Below are positions 14,479 through 24,234 of a DNA stretch of 34,081 bases, one piece after another. Made by a program: the position numbers and the translations under genes. The DNA lies in assembly GCA_016987375.1 (NCBI GenBank), contig PJRA01000473.1, positions 81,487-115,567 on the forward strand. The letters are read 5' to 3'. The DNA comes from Brachionus koreanus (Eukaryota; Rotifera; Eurotatoria; Ploima; Brachionidae). The notes beneath the pieces are model-generated. The model saw nothing but the letters and a program-made list of their open reading frames with translations. It had not been told where the DNA came from and made no database searches. Position 1 is the first letter of the stretch, and each line of letters opens with the position of its first letter.

Positions 14479-14652
14479 TAGGAGTCTCAGCTAATTCAAC
14501 TCTCAAACCATCAGCATTTAACATTGAGATTTTTTGCCTAGCAATCTTTGAGTTGCCAATATTCATTACTTTACACTTGGATTCACTAAATTCCATACTC
14601 CAACATTTCGAGCACTCAACCATCTTGTCAATGTCATCTTGAATTAGCAATA
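14479..14652 (-). pseudogene. Non-LTR reverse transcriptase fragment cut by the gap
   Basis: The minus-strand frame reads LIQDDIDKMVECSKCWSMEF, then a conserved SKCKVMNIG motif, then GLRVELAETP before the gap. This is the segment just after the FADD catalytic box of CR1/RTE-type LINE polymerases (dL-x-kl-x-W-x-MeFn-x-KCkVMhiG). Only this piece is present: it is cut on one side by the gap and lacks the catalytic core on the other. Confidence 0.7.
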
Positions 14653-15696
14653 ATTTAAGAGAATAAAGAATTTAGCCGATAAAACGGCCTCTAAATTACA
14701 ATCCTGTCATATTCTTTTACAAAACAAACCCAAATAAACAGAAGATATTTGTTGTTTATTAGCTTTGTAAAAAAAACTTGCAATCTAAGGATATTTTCTA
14801 CTTGAAAGTATTTCTCTAATAAGGGAGATTGAAATATGAGCAATAAAAATGAATGCTTTACATGTAAATTATTTATTTTGAAAAAAATCACAAAATATCA
14901 AAAGCTAAATAAACTCTTGTGATAGAGGGTTACTAAAAATCATTATGTATTGTCCAAGTCATCAAAAAATGTTATTATTCTTATATATTTTTTTAAAAAT
15001 ATTTTGATAAGATAAATTTTTTGTTTTTTTAATGCTAAGTTATAAAATATTGCGCTTTATAAAAAGGTTGATATAAATAAATAAGTCATATTTTATTTTA
15101 AAATAAACAAAATTGAATGCTCTTAAAAATCATATATGTGTGACTCTTGGTTTATTTAACTGTAACCCAAGAGTCTCAGATCGTTGTTTCTAAATAGAAT
15201 ATTAAATAAAAATTAGTTTCTTTGATATATGCCTCCAGCTTAGGCTAATTAAAATTTTTGAAAATTTAAAAATTAAGCTTATCAAATTATAACTAAAGTT
15301 CATTTTCAAACATCGTACAATTTGGGATTATGTTAGTTAATTTTAGAGTTATTTTTCAAAAATTTTAAAATTAAAATTTATTTTTTTCATTTAGATTGTT
15401 TAAAAAACAAAATTATCTTTATCAAAATAGGCGTTTTATTCTTCTAAAAAAATCAAAATCAGCTAATGCAAGTATTTATTTAGTTTAATAAGAGTAAAAA
15501 TTGAATGCAACTAAAAGAATTGACTCATTGATTATTCACGAAAAATGACGCAAGTTTATTTTAAGTGTTTAATTAGATATTTCCCACCAAGTACAAATAT
15601 TTAATTAATTTCTTGGCTGAATTGAGAGCCCCGTGCTAATTAACACAGCAAAAAAGTTAATAAAAATTTCACAACTTTTAAACAAATGATTAAATG
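14653..15696. other. Intergenic AT-rich stretch
   Basis: No coding, RNA or repeat feature that I can support. Confidence 0.45.
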
Positions 15697-15706
15697 TATA
15701 AAAAGG
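15697..15706 (+). promoter_or_regulatory. TATA box of the small secreted peptide gene
   Basis: TATAAAAAGG lies 46 bases before the chosen ATG at 15743 and downstream of an earlier in-frame ATG. This argues that 15743, not 15686, is the start. Confidence 0.5.
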
Positions 15707-15742
15707 ATAGAAATGTTTTTTTTGAGAGAAACAGTTTTGGAT

Positions 15743-15997
15743 ATGAGAAAAATATCATTGATTATTGGACTAATTGTGTTCTCACTAGTGCTACTAGCAT
15801 CAGAAAGCAAGGAGTTTGAACCGGTCAAAAAGCGAGCTATAACCGAGTGGAGATTTCGCCGAGTGAACACCAACAACATAGACTTGGAAGATCAGATCTT
15901 AAATCCGAATAAAATTAAGAATTCTCTTCTAGAACATCTTTTAAAAGACTTAACAGCTTGGCATAAATTAGATAATGAAAATTTAGCACAAGTATAA
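15743..15997 (+). CDS. Small secreted peptide precursor (84 aa)
   Basis: Begins MRKISLIIGLIVFSLVLLAS, a clear signal peptide with cleavage expected around residue 20-22. It is followed by a short acidic spacer, a KKR site, the segment AITEWRF, an RR site, and a ~45-residue helical-looking acidic tail. Basic cleavage sites after a signal peptide are typical of neuropeptide or peptide-hormone precursors. There is no amidation Gly before RR and no family that I recognise, so the role is open. The upstream in-frame ATG at 15686 lies before the TATA box and would bury the signal sequence. AATAAA at 16072-16077 fits the poly(A) signal. Single exon, no cysteines. Confidence 0.6.
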   Translation: MRKISLIIGLIVFSLVLLASESKEFEPVKKRAITEWRFRRVNTNNIDLEDQILNPNKIKNSLLEHLLKDLTAWHKLDNENLAQV

Positions 15998-16860
15998 TTT
16001 AATCAACAGAATTTTTTTGTTGTTAATATTTTTTTGTTTGAATGAAAACTACTGTTTAATTTTTATTTATCAATAAATTTTAAATAAAATTATTAAATAA
16101 AAAATTACTTAATTGCATGTTTTATGTTAAATTAATTTTTTTCTCTTAGTCAAAATAATAAATATTTAATTGAAAAATTTTTTTCATTTAAATCAAAATC
16201 ATCTTTAACTTGGTGAAATGTTCTAATCGTTTTTTTTTAAAGTTTATTTATTGTTTAAAATGACTTTGAGTAGTAAAACTCCTTAAAATGTTTAAAATAA
16301 AAAATAAAATTAAGCTTGAACAAGCTTAGTTTTTCTTTCTTGAATCCATTTTTAACACAAATGTTTTTTATTAAATTGAATGAATTATTGACAAACAGCT
16401 TTTAAAAATCTATCGATTCAACTGCTTTTGCTAAAACACGGATCGGGGTCTGATGGCATTAGGAATTATAAATGCCATGTGAACTAAAATTTAATAATTA
16501 AAATTTTAGAACATATGAGATCAAATTTATGTTTAGAAAAATACACTTGATTTATTTACAGCGTAAAGTTGAAAAAGTATTAAATTAAAGCTTTTAATTA
16601 GTTCTTTACGTAAGAAAAGTAAGCTAGATTAGTTAAGGGTCAGTTTCTAAGTGTCCTATGTTACAAATATTTCAATTATTTTTATAATTTTAATTTAATA
16701 TTTTCGATTAATTGTTTAAATATTTTTAGCTTTTATTTATTTATTTGAAGAAAACTGCTCATGAACGATGAAAGAAAAAGGAAAAATTAAGAAATTAAAT
16801 TTTAAAATTAAATTGACAAAATTGAATTTTTAGATTTTATATATACTTTTCTTTTGTCTC
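15998..16860. other. Intergenic AT-rich stretch
   Basis: 3' flank of the peptide gene, then homopolymer-rich DNA. I see nothing that I can name. Confidence 0.45.
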
Positions 16861-17060
16861 TTATTTGTATGATTTGGTCAGCAGCTTAAAGACGCGACGG
16901 CTTTTCAAAGCACTTAGGGAGGTATTTACGAACTGTTTTAGCGATTCTGCTACTTCATCTTTTTTCATCATTTTTTCTTTTTATTGTATTTCTAGAATTT
17001 TCGAATAGATGAATAAGTTCATTGCAGTCTTCAATTTCTTGTGCGAGTCACAGCTCTAGT
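16861..17060 (-). pseudogene. Possible decayed coding fragment
   Basis: Two overlapping minus-strand frames look coding: LAQEIEDCNELIHLFENSRN (upstream) and, after a shift, a 36-residue ATG frame at 16971-16861 (MMKKDEVAESLKQFVNTSL..., ending LLTKSYK). Together they resemble one helical, charged protein broken by a frameshift, possibly transposon-derived. The family is not recognised. Confidence 0.25.
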
Positions 17061-17309
17061 TTTTATTAATTTTCTTCTGGCGATCATTTGTATTTGTTAT
17101 TAGATGATTAATTAATTTTTTCGTGAAAAGTTTAAAACACAAGTTTTTTAAGAATTTCAATTTTCTTTTAAAAAACATTATGTCCGTTGATTCCAGATCA
17201 AGGGCCGTCATTAGTCTTAATTTTTTTTTTACTTTTTTGGAATTCTCAATGCATCATTAGTAGCATATCGAGATTTTTTTAACTTTTTTGTACCCACGAA
17301 TTTAACATT

Positions 17310-17435
17310 TGAGTTGGGTGGCGGCCAAGCCTGCCCAGTCTGAACGCGGCCAGAATTAAGCGGCCAATCGGGCGGTAAGGCCGGCAGCCAAAATTTTGGA
17401 CCGCGATGTTGGCCGGCCAAATGTACGGCCAAATC
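17310..17435. repeat. GC-rich island of repeated GGCC motifs
   Basis: In a region near 20% GC this 125-bp block is more than half G+C. It repeats GGCGGCC, GCGGCCA, GGCCGGC and CGGCCAA about every 10-25 bases in both orientations. It may be a subterminal repeat array of a DNA transposon, whose hAT-like relic lies just to the right. A minus-strand frame across it is composition-driven. Confidence 0.4.
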
Positions 17436-17921
17436 ATTGAACAAACTGATTTTTTTAGAATATGTAATATGAAAAAATAAATCTAATTCCTTTCAATTTT
17501 TATATATATAAAAATTTATTCTTTTTTAATCGAATGATAAAGTTAGTCAAAATTTTTTTTGGCCGCGAGACCGTTTGTACGGCTCCCAACACTAATTTTG
17601 AGCAACGGACGTCGATTGGGTCTCATCTTTTTCTTTTATTTCTTATAAAAGGAAAGAAATTTTGGGTTATTTTGATGAATGTAATTAAAAATTTTAAAAT
17701 TTTGATCATTCTTACGTTACTACTGCCGAAACTCGTGATAGTGATGATGAAGTTTTGTCAAGTGTTCGACAAAATGTATCTTCAACCTGGATGTATTGGT
17801 TTTCCTGAAATAGGACTAGATGAAAGTCAACTTTTGGTACGGGCTGGAGAAAAATAATCTAGAAGTGAATCGATAGACTTAAAATGCGACGAAAAATATC
17901 ATAAATCTCTGTGAAGTTTTG

Positions 17922-18290
17922 ATAGCAGATCTTGTAACGATGACTAGGAAACAAACCTAGAAGAAGAAGAATCAGGTGAGCTAAAAAAATAGACATATAT
18001 TGATTCACATATAGGACTAACTGTTCATTTTCATGGTCAAAAATTCGAAAAAAAGAACTTTACTCTAGCGACACGACACATTACTGGTGGAAAAGGTGCA
18101 AAAAATTAGCTTACAACAAAAGCATTGACACAACAGCCAAATGATATTCAAGCAATCAATGAAATAGGCATCAGTAGTTGGGAAGATTCTGATTCGAAGT
18201 TTCATACACCAGAGAACATATGCTTTGTTATAGTTCTCTCAATAACTACAACACCGACTCTAGCCGACTTACATGTCTATGGTTTAACAG
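17922..18290 (+). pseudogene. hAT-superfamily transposase relic
   Basis: One frame, with only a few stops, reads an acidic stretch (EEEESGELKK), then YIDSHIGLTVHFHGQKFEKK and NFTLATRHITGGKGAKN. The latter matches the block of hAT transposases where the protein is set into the RNase-H-like fold (Y-x-s-vt-HFi...F-LatrhltgrHtaenI). The frame continues to about 18290 (DSDSKFHTPENICFVIVLS). Stops at 17946 and 18108 make it non-functional. A second, inverted copy of its first part lies at 18502-18565. Confidence 0.45.
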
Positions 18291-18580
18291 TGTAATACTA
18301 TGATCTGATGTGTTTAGCAAGTTAATAGTATTAAACACTTCGTAAAGTATTAGACAAGTGTTTTTTATTTTTTTTGTTATTGTTATATAAAAACCATAAA
18401 GGATCTATAATTTAAATTTTTCGCTTTTGTTATTTTTTTTGTTATTTGTTTAGGCTATTTGTTAAGACATTATAAAAAAGATAGGTTTATAACAGTTAAT
18501 TTTTTTAGCTCATCTGATTTCTCTTCTTCTGCATTTGTTTCTTCGTCATCGTAACTGGATCTGGTAAAATTTTTAAAATA

Positions 18581-18926
18581 AAATTTACGTAAATTCCTTA
18601 CTTTTTGCATGTAAAAAAAGTTAAAAAATTGTAAAAAAAATGAAAATTTATTAACGAAAATTATAGAAACAGATACTTTCTTAAAAGAATACGAAAAATA
18701 ATGAAAACTTACAAATGAAATAAAAATATTGATAAAATCTCATTTTAGTCCTGCCAGTTTATCTGTTCCTGTTAGTCAAAATAGTCTTTTATTAACCAAA
18801 AAATTGTAAATTCGTAAATAACAGTAAAAGTACCATTTGTATAATTTTTGTTAATAAATTTACATTTTTTTACAAATTTTTTCATTTTTTTTTACATGCA
18901 AAAAGTTAGGAATTTAGGTAAAATAC
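18581..18926. mobile_element. MITE with ~85-bp terminal inverted repeats
   Basis: The left arm at 18581-18665 and right arm at 18840-18926 are inverted copies (about 85-90% identical), sharing TAAATTCCT-ACTTTTTGCATGTAAAAAAA and AAATTTATTAAC-AAAATTATA. A ~170-bp non-coding centre separates them. It lies directly beside the truncated end of the LINE fragment at 18929. I could not define a clean target duplication. Confidence 0.55.
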
Positions 18927-18928
18927 AG

Positions 18929-19402
18929 TTATCGTAACACCACTTGTCGAGTCGAGTTGGTTAATCCAGAGTTGCTACATTCGAGGCACCATTCAATCAA
19001 AAGAACACTGAATGGTAAATCGCATTCAGTACTTTTTATATGAGTCAGATCTTCTACTTTTGATAATTGTTTAATAAAAGAAGTATTCTCTCTATCAAAT
19101 ATCTTATAATATTTCCTTAAGTATTCAAAAACGTTTTTATATAATTGGTTATTAAAAATTTGTTTGACAAAGAATATTTTATGCTTTAAATAAATTTGTC
19201 TAATTGACTCCAATTTTAGTGCTTTGTTCAAAGATTTTGTTTCTGTAAATTTACTGAGTCCAATAAATCGTTTTATTAAAATATTTTGCCGTTTATCAAA
19301 TTCCTTTAAACTCTTTTCATTAATGAAGATATTATCTAAATGATATCTAAAGATTGATTGAGAGAACTGTTTGTATAAGAAAGCTATAGTTTCTGGCTTC
19401 AT
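18929..19402 (-). pseudogene. C-terminal fragment of a non-LTR retrotransposon polymerase
   Basis: An uninterrupted 157-codon frame beginning MKPETIAFLYKQFSQSIFRY and containing LIKRFIGLSKFTETKSLNKALKLES. This is the conserved region downstream of the RT core in CR1/jockey-style rotifer- and mollusc-type LINEs (TK-x-x-LYK-x-y...YgleN, then a-LI-K-x-x-gl, then a-LLnALkies). The catalytic RT core is absent, so the ATG is an internal Met, and the frame ends where the MITE begins. The absence of stops suggests a fairly recent insertion. Confidence 0.55.
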
Positions 19403-19483
19403 TAATTTTTATATTAAAAAAAAATTCTAATTTTAATAATGGTATTAGAAAATTCAATTAAAAAAAAACATAGCTTGTTTAAT

Positions 19484-19489
19484 TTTATT
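19484..19489 (-). terminator. Poly(A) signal of the BRD8-like gene
   Basis: AATAAA on the minus strand about 85 bases past the stop codon. Confidence 0.45.
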
Positions 19490-19573
19490 TATTTTTTTAA
19501 TTAAAATAAGATAAATTTAGTAAAGTAAACATAACTTGTCGAGAAAAAAAAATACAATCATTTACAATTACAA

Positions 19574-21815
19574 TTATCTACCAGATTTTCTTCTTTTGGA
19601 CTTTGGTACATCTTCTTCTGTATTTTTGGCTAATTCAGTGCTGGATGATAAGGTCGAGTTCAAATTAGTAGTGCTACTATTGGACGGTTTTCTTTTTTTT
19701 GCGGCCGCTTCTTCTTTCTTAGCGGTCGGTTTTGGCGATTTTTGCTGATTTAACTTGGCCGCACTGGACACTCTTGACCTAGTGCTCGAGTGACGCGGCG
19801 TCGACACACTAGAATTGCTTTTAATCGAGCCTGTATCATTGACAGACTCGTCCTTAAGCGATGACTTTGAATTAGTCTTTGTTTCCTTAATGGGACGACC
19901 TTTTTTGGCCAACAAGCCTGCCACACTTTCATCATGCTGTCCATCGTTTAGTGTATTTTGACTTGAGACTATAGACGACTTGCCATCACTGGCCGTCGAT
20001 GACGAACGCACATCTTTGTATCTCAAAGGCTTATTAAGTGTATAGCCGACACTAGAGTCCATGTTCTCTGATGAACAAAGCGTTTCTTGTGCATTTAACA
20101 ATTGTTCTATGTCGGCCAACACTTCTTTGAACATTTCCAATGCTATTTTGTGTATGTTATGATTGGTCGAGTTGTACATCAAAGCATTGGTAAACATAAG
20201 CATTATGTCTCGTTGAAACTCTTTTGTAGTTCGTGTAGTGCCTGTTTCGATATTTTTTTTAATTTTGCTCAAATCAATTGGTCTGTGTATTAGTGTAGAA
20301 TAGCCTGGCGCTATTTCGTCCTTGACCGGATGCATAAATATAGTAGCATGTTTGTGACAAGCAATGTTGTTCAAAATCATCATAATTGATTTTTTCCAAG
20401 CGCGGTGCGTTTTTTCCTCCTCACCGCCAGTTTTTGAACTTGATACAGAGCTTAACGATGAACCAGATATATTATGGCCATCTTTAGGCTCTTGTTTAAT
20501 ACTGACCAAATTACCACTTGACTCAACTGGCTCATCGTCCACTTTTTTAGATGATTTCTTTTTAGATTTGTAAACTTCTTGATTGTCATCTGTGTCCAAA
20601 TTGTCGTATACAGAGCTTGTGTTTGACGGCGATGGCTTAACTTCTTGTTTTAGCTCTTTTTCTTCGGATAGACTCGAGCATGGCAACGAGACGGACTTGT
20701 GCGATATGGTCGATACAGTTGACGAAGCAGAGGACATGTGATTAGGCGATGCGGCCTCGTCAGTCTTGTTACCGCCTGCTTGGCGCAACGAACGACGCAC
20801 TTTTTCACTAAGCATTGGTGACGGTGATTTTGTCTTTGTTTCATTAAGCAATCCTTTGCTCTTCACAATGTTCAACAAAGGCATGTCGTCCTCACTACTA
20901 AATCTAGAACTATCCTTGCTATTTTCTTCGTCAACATGTGACTCGATCTTAATTTCAACCTTGTTTAATTCTTTTTTTTTTTTTTTTTATTGTTAAAACC
21001 TCTTGTTCTTGTTGTTCTTTTTTAAGACGTTCTTTCTCCTTTTCTTCCTCTTCTTCCAAACGTCTTTTGGCCTCTCTTTCCACAGCTTCTGCTTCCAAAC
21101 GAATTCGTTCGGCTTCTTGTTCGGCCTCTATTCTCAATTTTTCGTCTTCTTGTCTCTTAAAATCCGCATCTTTTTCTAACAAATCGACTAATTGATCATT
21201 TAACTCCTTATTTGTTTTAATTTGTTTTAGCTTGGCTATTAAATTTTGATTGTAGCGTTGATCTAAACTCTCTTCACCAATACCAATGTTGTTAATACCT
21301 AGCCATTGGACTATTGTGCTTTTGAATTTGTCACTTAACGGCACTTCACTTGATTCATTTGACTCCAAATCAATTAATTTATTTATTTGTGTACACACTT
21401 GACCATATTTATCTTTCAAATCATTTATTGAACAGTTTACTTGGTCTAAACGTTCACTGGCTAATTCATTGTAGATTTTTTTCAAGTCTATCAATTGATT
21501 TTTGTTATCGGATTGTTCGGTTTTGTTCAAAAACTCCTTGATTATTTGCCGATACTTTTTGGCACATTGAGCTGATGTTTTTTTCTTTAATCCATCAAAA
21601 TTGCTAAATTTGTTCATTTGATCACATACATAGGACCAATTGGAGTCGCCATTGACTATAGCAAATGAAATGAGCATAAGTTGATCGCGTATGCTCCAAC
21701 AATCATGATTGTTGTTGTTGTTGTTGTTGTCGGTGAGTCTATAGTCTTCATTGCTAGATTGACCATTGACGCTATCTGCACATTTGTTTGTTGACTCCAA
21801 TGAGACAACTTCCAT
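19574..21815 (-). CDS. brd8: BRD8-like bromodomain protein (TIP60/NuA4 complex subunit), two exons
   Basis: Exon 1 is 21815-21000 (272 codons), the intron is 20999-20960 (40 bp, gttttaac...aaacaag, phase 0), and exon 2 is 20959-19574, giving 733 residues. Order: an N-terminal Myb/SANT-like domain (~41-105, CWSIRDQLMLISFAIVNGDS, as in BRD8), an Asn run (eight N around residues 29-36), a long Glu/Arg/Lys coiled coil (~205-272), a Ser-rich acidic linker, and a bromodomain (~455-545) with FMHPVKDEIAPGYSTLIHRP and the acetyl-lysine-binding YN of LMYNST. The basic C-terminal tail ends KSKRRKSGR and is probably a nuclear signal. BRD8 is a subunit of the TIP60/NuA4 histone acetyltransferase complex. 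The intron is nearly a run of A (17 in a row) and is one of the smallest workable animal introns. Confidence 0.9.
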
Positions 21816-21964
21816 TTTATTAATTTGAAAATTTTAATATTAATTTATTTTAATTTGAATCAAATAAGTAATTATATATTAGCTATTAATGTATTAATAT
21901 ATAGACATTAATTTTGTCTTGATTTTGGATTTTTATTTTTTTTAACTATGAAAACGGATATATT

Positions 21965-22735
21965 TAAACGATCTCCAAAAATTTTTGATCACTTAATTTA
22001 ATTAAGTTTGATACTTTATATTAATTAAATGATCTCTAAAAAATAATTAAAATTATCTCCTCAATTTAATAAAAATGATAGCAAAAATTTAATTGATTTG
22101 ATCTCCAAATTTTTTTTGAAAATTTTATTAATTAAGATGAAAAAATATAAAAGTAAGTAAGAAAATTTTATTTTTTTTTTGGGAAAGAAAATTTTGCCTC
22201 GTCTTCTTTTAGTGACTTCAGGTACCTTTTCTACTTCTTTAATAGTATCCTTTTCAATTTTTTTTCACTCTGTGTTTTTTGCTCGGAGGACTCTTGTTGA
22301 CTTTTTTTGCACTTGAGAATCAACTATTTCAATTTCATTTGAGCCGATTTCTTCTTCATTTGTTTTTTTTTAATATCAGTTGATATTGCAGTGATTTTGT
22401 TCTTTGGAATCAGAGTCATTTTTAAATCGCTTTAATAACGTCCATGTATTTTGATTTTTAAGACATTCATGAGCCGATCCTACATTATCAAAAACCTTAT
22501 TGCAAGTCCAATTTTTTTTTCGTAATTCTGGAGCTTTATTGATATCATTTTCTGATAAGGAAGTTTATTGAGATTCATATTGTTGAATCTCAGTAAACTG
22601 TAATTTATCACTTAAAGAATTCATATTTTACTTATTAATTTTATTCAGGGATTTTCAAGAAAATTTAATTTTCATAAATATGTTGGAGATCAAATAAAGA
22701 TCAAAAATAAGAGATCGTTCAATTAATTAATTAGT
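21965..22735 (-). pseudogene. Decayed transposon ORF with a zinc-finger-like N-terminus (MULE-like?)
   Basis: Reading minus from ATG at 22623: MNSLSDKLQFTEIQQYES, a stop, then KKNWTCNKVFDNVGSAHECL and NQNTWTLLKRFKNDSDSKEQ, then a Lys/Glu-rich stretch ending KRRRGK near 22190. The F-x-x-x-x-A-x-x-x-L...NTW...R...C pattern is like the FLYWCH/WRKY-type finger at the start of MULE transposases. Several stops break it. It is flanked by GATCTCC-containing AT-rich blocks in inverted order (21980-22110 and 22685-22720), possibly its terminal repeats. The family assignment is weak. Confidence 0.35.
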
Positions 22736-22880
22736 TAAAATATTTAATTGAATAGACCAAAAATGAATATTAATATAAATTAACAAAAAATTAGTTTAAA
22801 TTATTAAATAATTAATTAAACAGATCGATTAAATACCACCCCTTTGAAAAGACTCTAAAAATGACTTTTTGTTTACTTTT

Positions 22881-23136
22881 GCACACGTTTGTCCAAGACT
22901 TGTTTTTAAATTTTTTTCTTTGATCAGAAAATTTTTTTTTTTTTGGATGTTTAAAAGATGAAATCATACAAAGTTGTTTTCAAATTTTTTATTTTATTTA
23001 TTTTAGCAATCAATTTAATTTAATTAGTTTTAACATTTGATCTAAATAATTGATATTGACTTTTTTTCGAAAAAAAATATTTCAAGTCACTTTAAAGGAC
23101 TTGAATTTGACTTTATGAATTGTGAAAAATGCTGGT
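22881..23136. mobile_element. Probable degenerate copy of the hAT-type MITE
   Basis: The left edge TTTGTCCAAGACTTG resembles the terminus TTGTCCAAAAGTC of the element at 33139-33404. Near the right edge TCAAGTC...GACTTG...TTTGACTTTATGA is shared with that element at 33355-33387, and the overall size (~256 bp) is the same. The terminal bases are lost. Confidence 0.3.
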
Positions 23137-23757
23137 TCTGGAATAAAAGAAAAGAAACTCGAATAAAAGTGAGGAGTCATGAATATGTAATTGATGTTGA
23201 TTAATTTATAAATTAGTTAATAAAGTTTGGAAAAAAAAAATAAATATTCACCTCAAAACTAAATGTCTTATTTAAATTTAAGTGATTTAATTCTTTTAAT
23301 AATATATAAAATTTTATAATTTAATTAAAAAAAGTTATTTTCTAAAGCACCCAAATTCATATTTTTTGAACCTCCATTTTTGAAAAAAATATTTGTCCAA
23401 AGGAATTACTTTTTTTCTATTTTGGTTTTTTATTTGTCTATTATTTAAGACAATGAATATTTAAAAAAAATTTAAATCAAATTATTGCTAATTTTAATAG
23501 AATTATTTTTCGAAAAAAAATATTTTTTTTTTAATACGGGTTAGATATTTTTAAATTTAAATTTTTATAAAATTTGATGCACTGTCGGATTTTTTGTTTG
23601 ACTTTTGTTCGGCCGTTATTTTAGCTATGTGCTAAAATTACCTAAATTTGTTTAAAAATTGAGAAAATAATTTTCAAAATCATTCATAATATTTTATAGG
23701 ATTTTAAAAAAAATGTCAAAACGAGTTTTGGAGTTAAAGAAAAAAGTAAATTCTTTT

Positions 23758-24040
23758 AAAAAATTTTTTAAAATTATTTATTATTTATTTTTAAAAAAAT
23801 ATTTTTGAAATTACAATAAAAAAGAAAATGCATTTAATGTAATTTCGTTCGTTTGTTTAAGTTCAAAACATTAAACAAAAAACTCTTTTTTACTGTAATT
23901 TCAAAAATATATGTAAAAATAAATAATAAAAAATTTAAAAATTTTTTTTGTTGGAAAAAACTGAAATTTTTATTCTTTAATTTTTTTATCAAAATAAAAA
24001 AGTAAAACGAAATTAAATGCTTTCTTTAATTTTTTCAAGA
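23758..24040. repeat. Foldback repeat with ~65-bp arms
   Basis: 23758-23825 and 23883-23950 are inverted copies (AAATTATTTATTATTTATTTTT... with TTTTTGAAATTAC), about 85-90% identical, separated by ~57 bases. Part of the centre (AAAGAAAATGCATTTAAT...ATTTCGTT) recurs inverted at ~24005-24035. A further hairpin (CATAG...TTAATAA/TTATTAA...CTATG) lies at 24065-24101. Non-coding. Confidence 0.5.
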
Positions 24041-24234
24041 TTTTACTAAAGAATTAGTGATTACATAGTTTGTTTTAATAAGCTTTTATTAAAGCTATGA
24101 CAACAAAATAGCTTCAATCATCATTGAATTCGAATTTAATTTGTTTTTTTTAATTATTTTCCCATATTTAAAAGTCCGTGTTTACTAAAAACATTAACAG
24201 AAAATAAAAAAAAATTCATTTTTTTAGACTCAAA

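Noticed and set aside
14260..14642. Open frames through the N-run
   Set aside because: Most of each frame is unknown bases; only the RT-like segment right of the gap has support.
15686..15742. Upstream in-frame ATG of the 84-aa secreted peptide
   Set aside because: It precedes the TATA box and would place a charged 19-residue extension before the signal peptide.
15810..15870. AITEWRF as an RF-amide neuropeptide
   Set aside because: There is no Gly before the RR site, so C-terminal amidation is not expected.
17229..17444. 71-aa Pro/Trp-containing minus-strand frame
   Set aside because: Created by the GGCC-rich island; no domain, no promoter or splice context.
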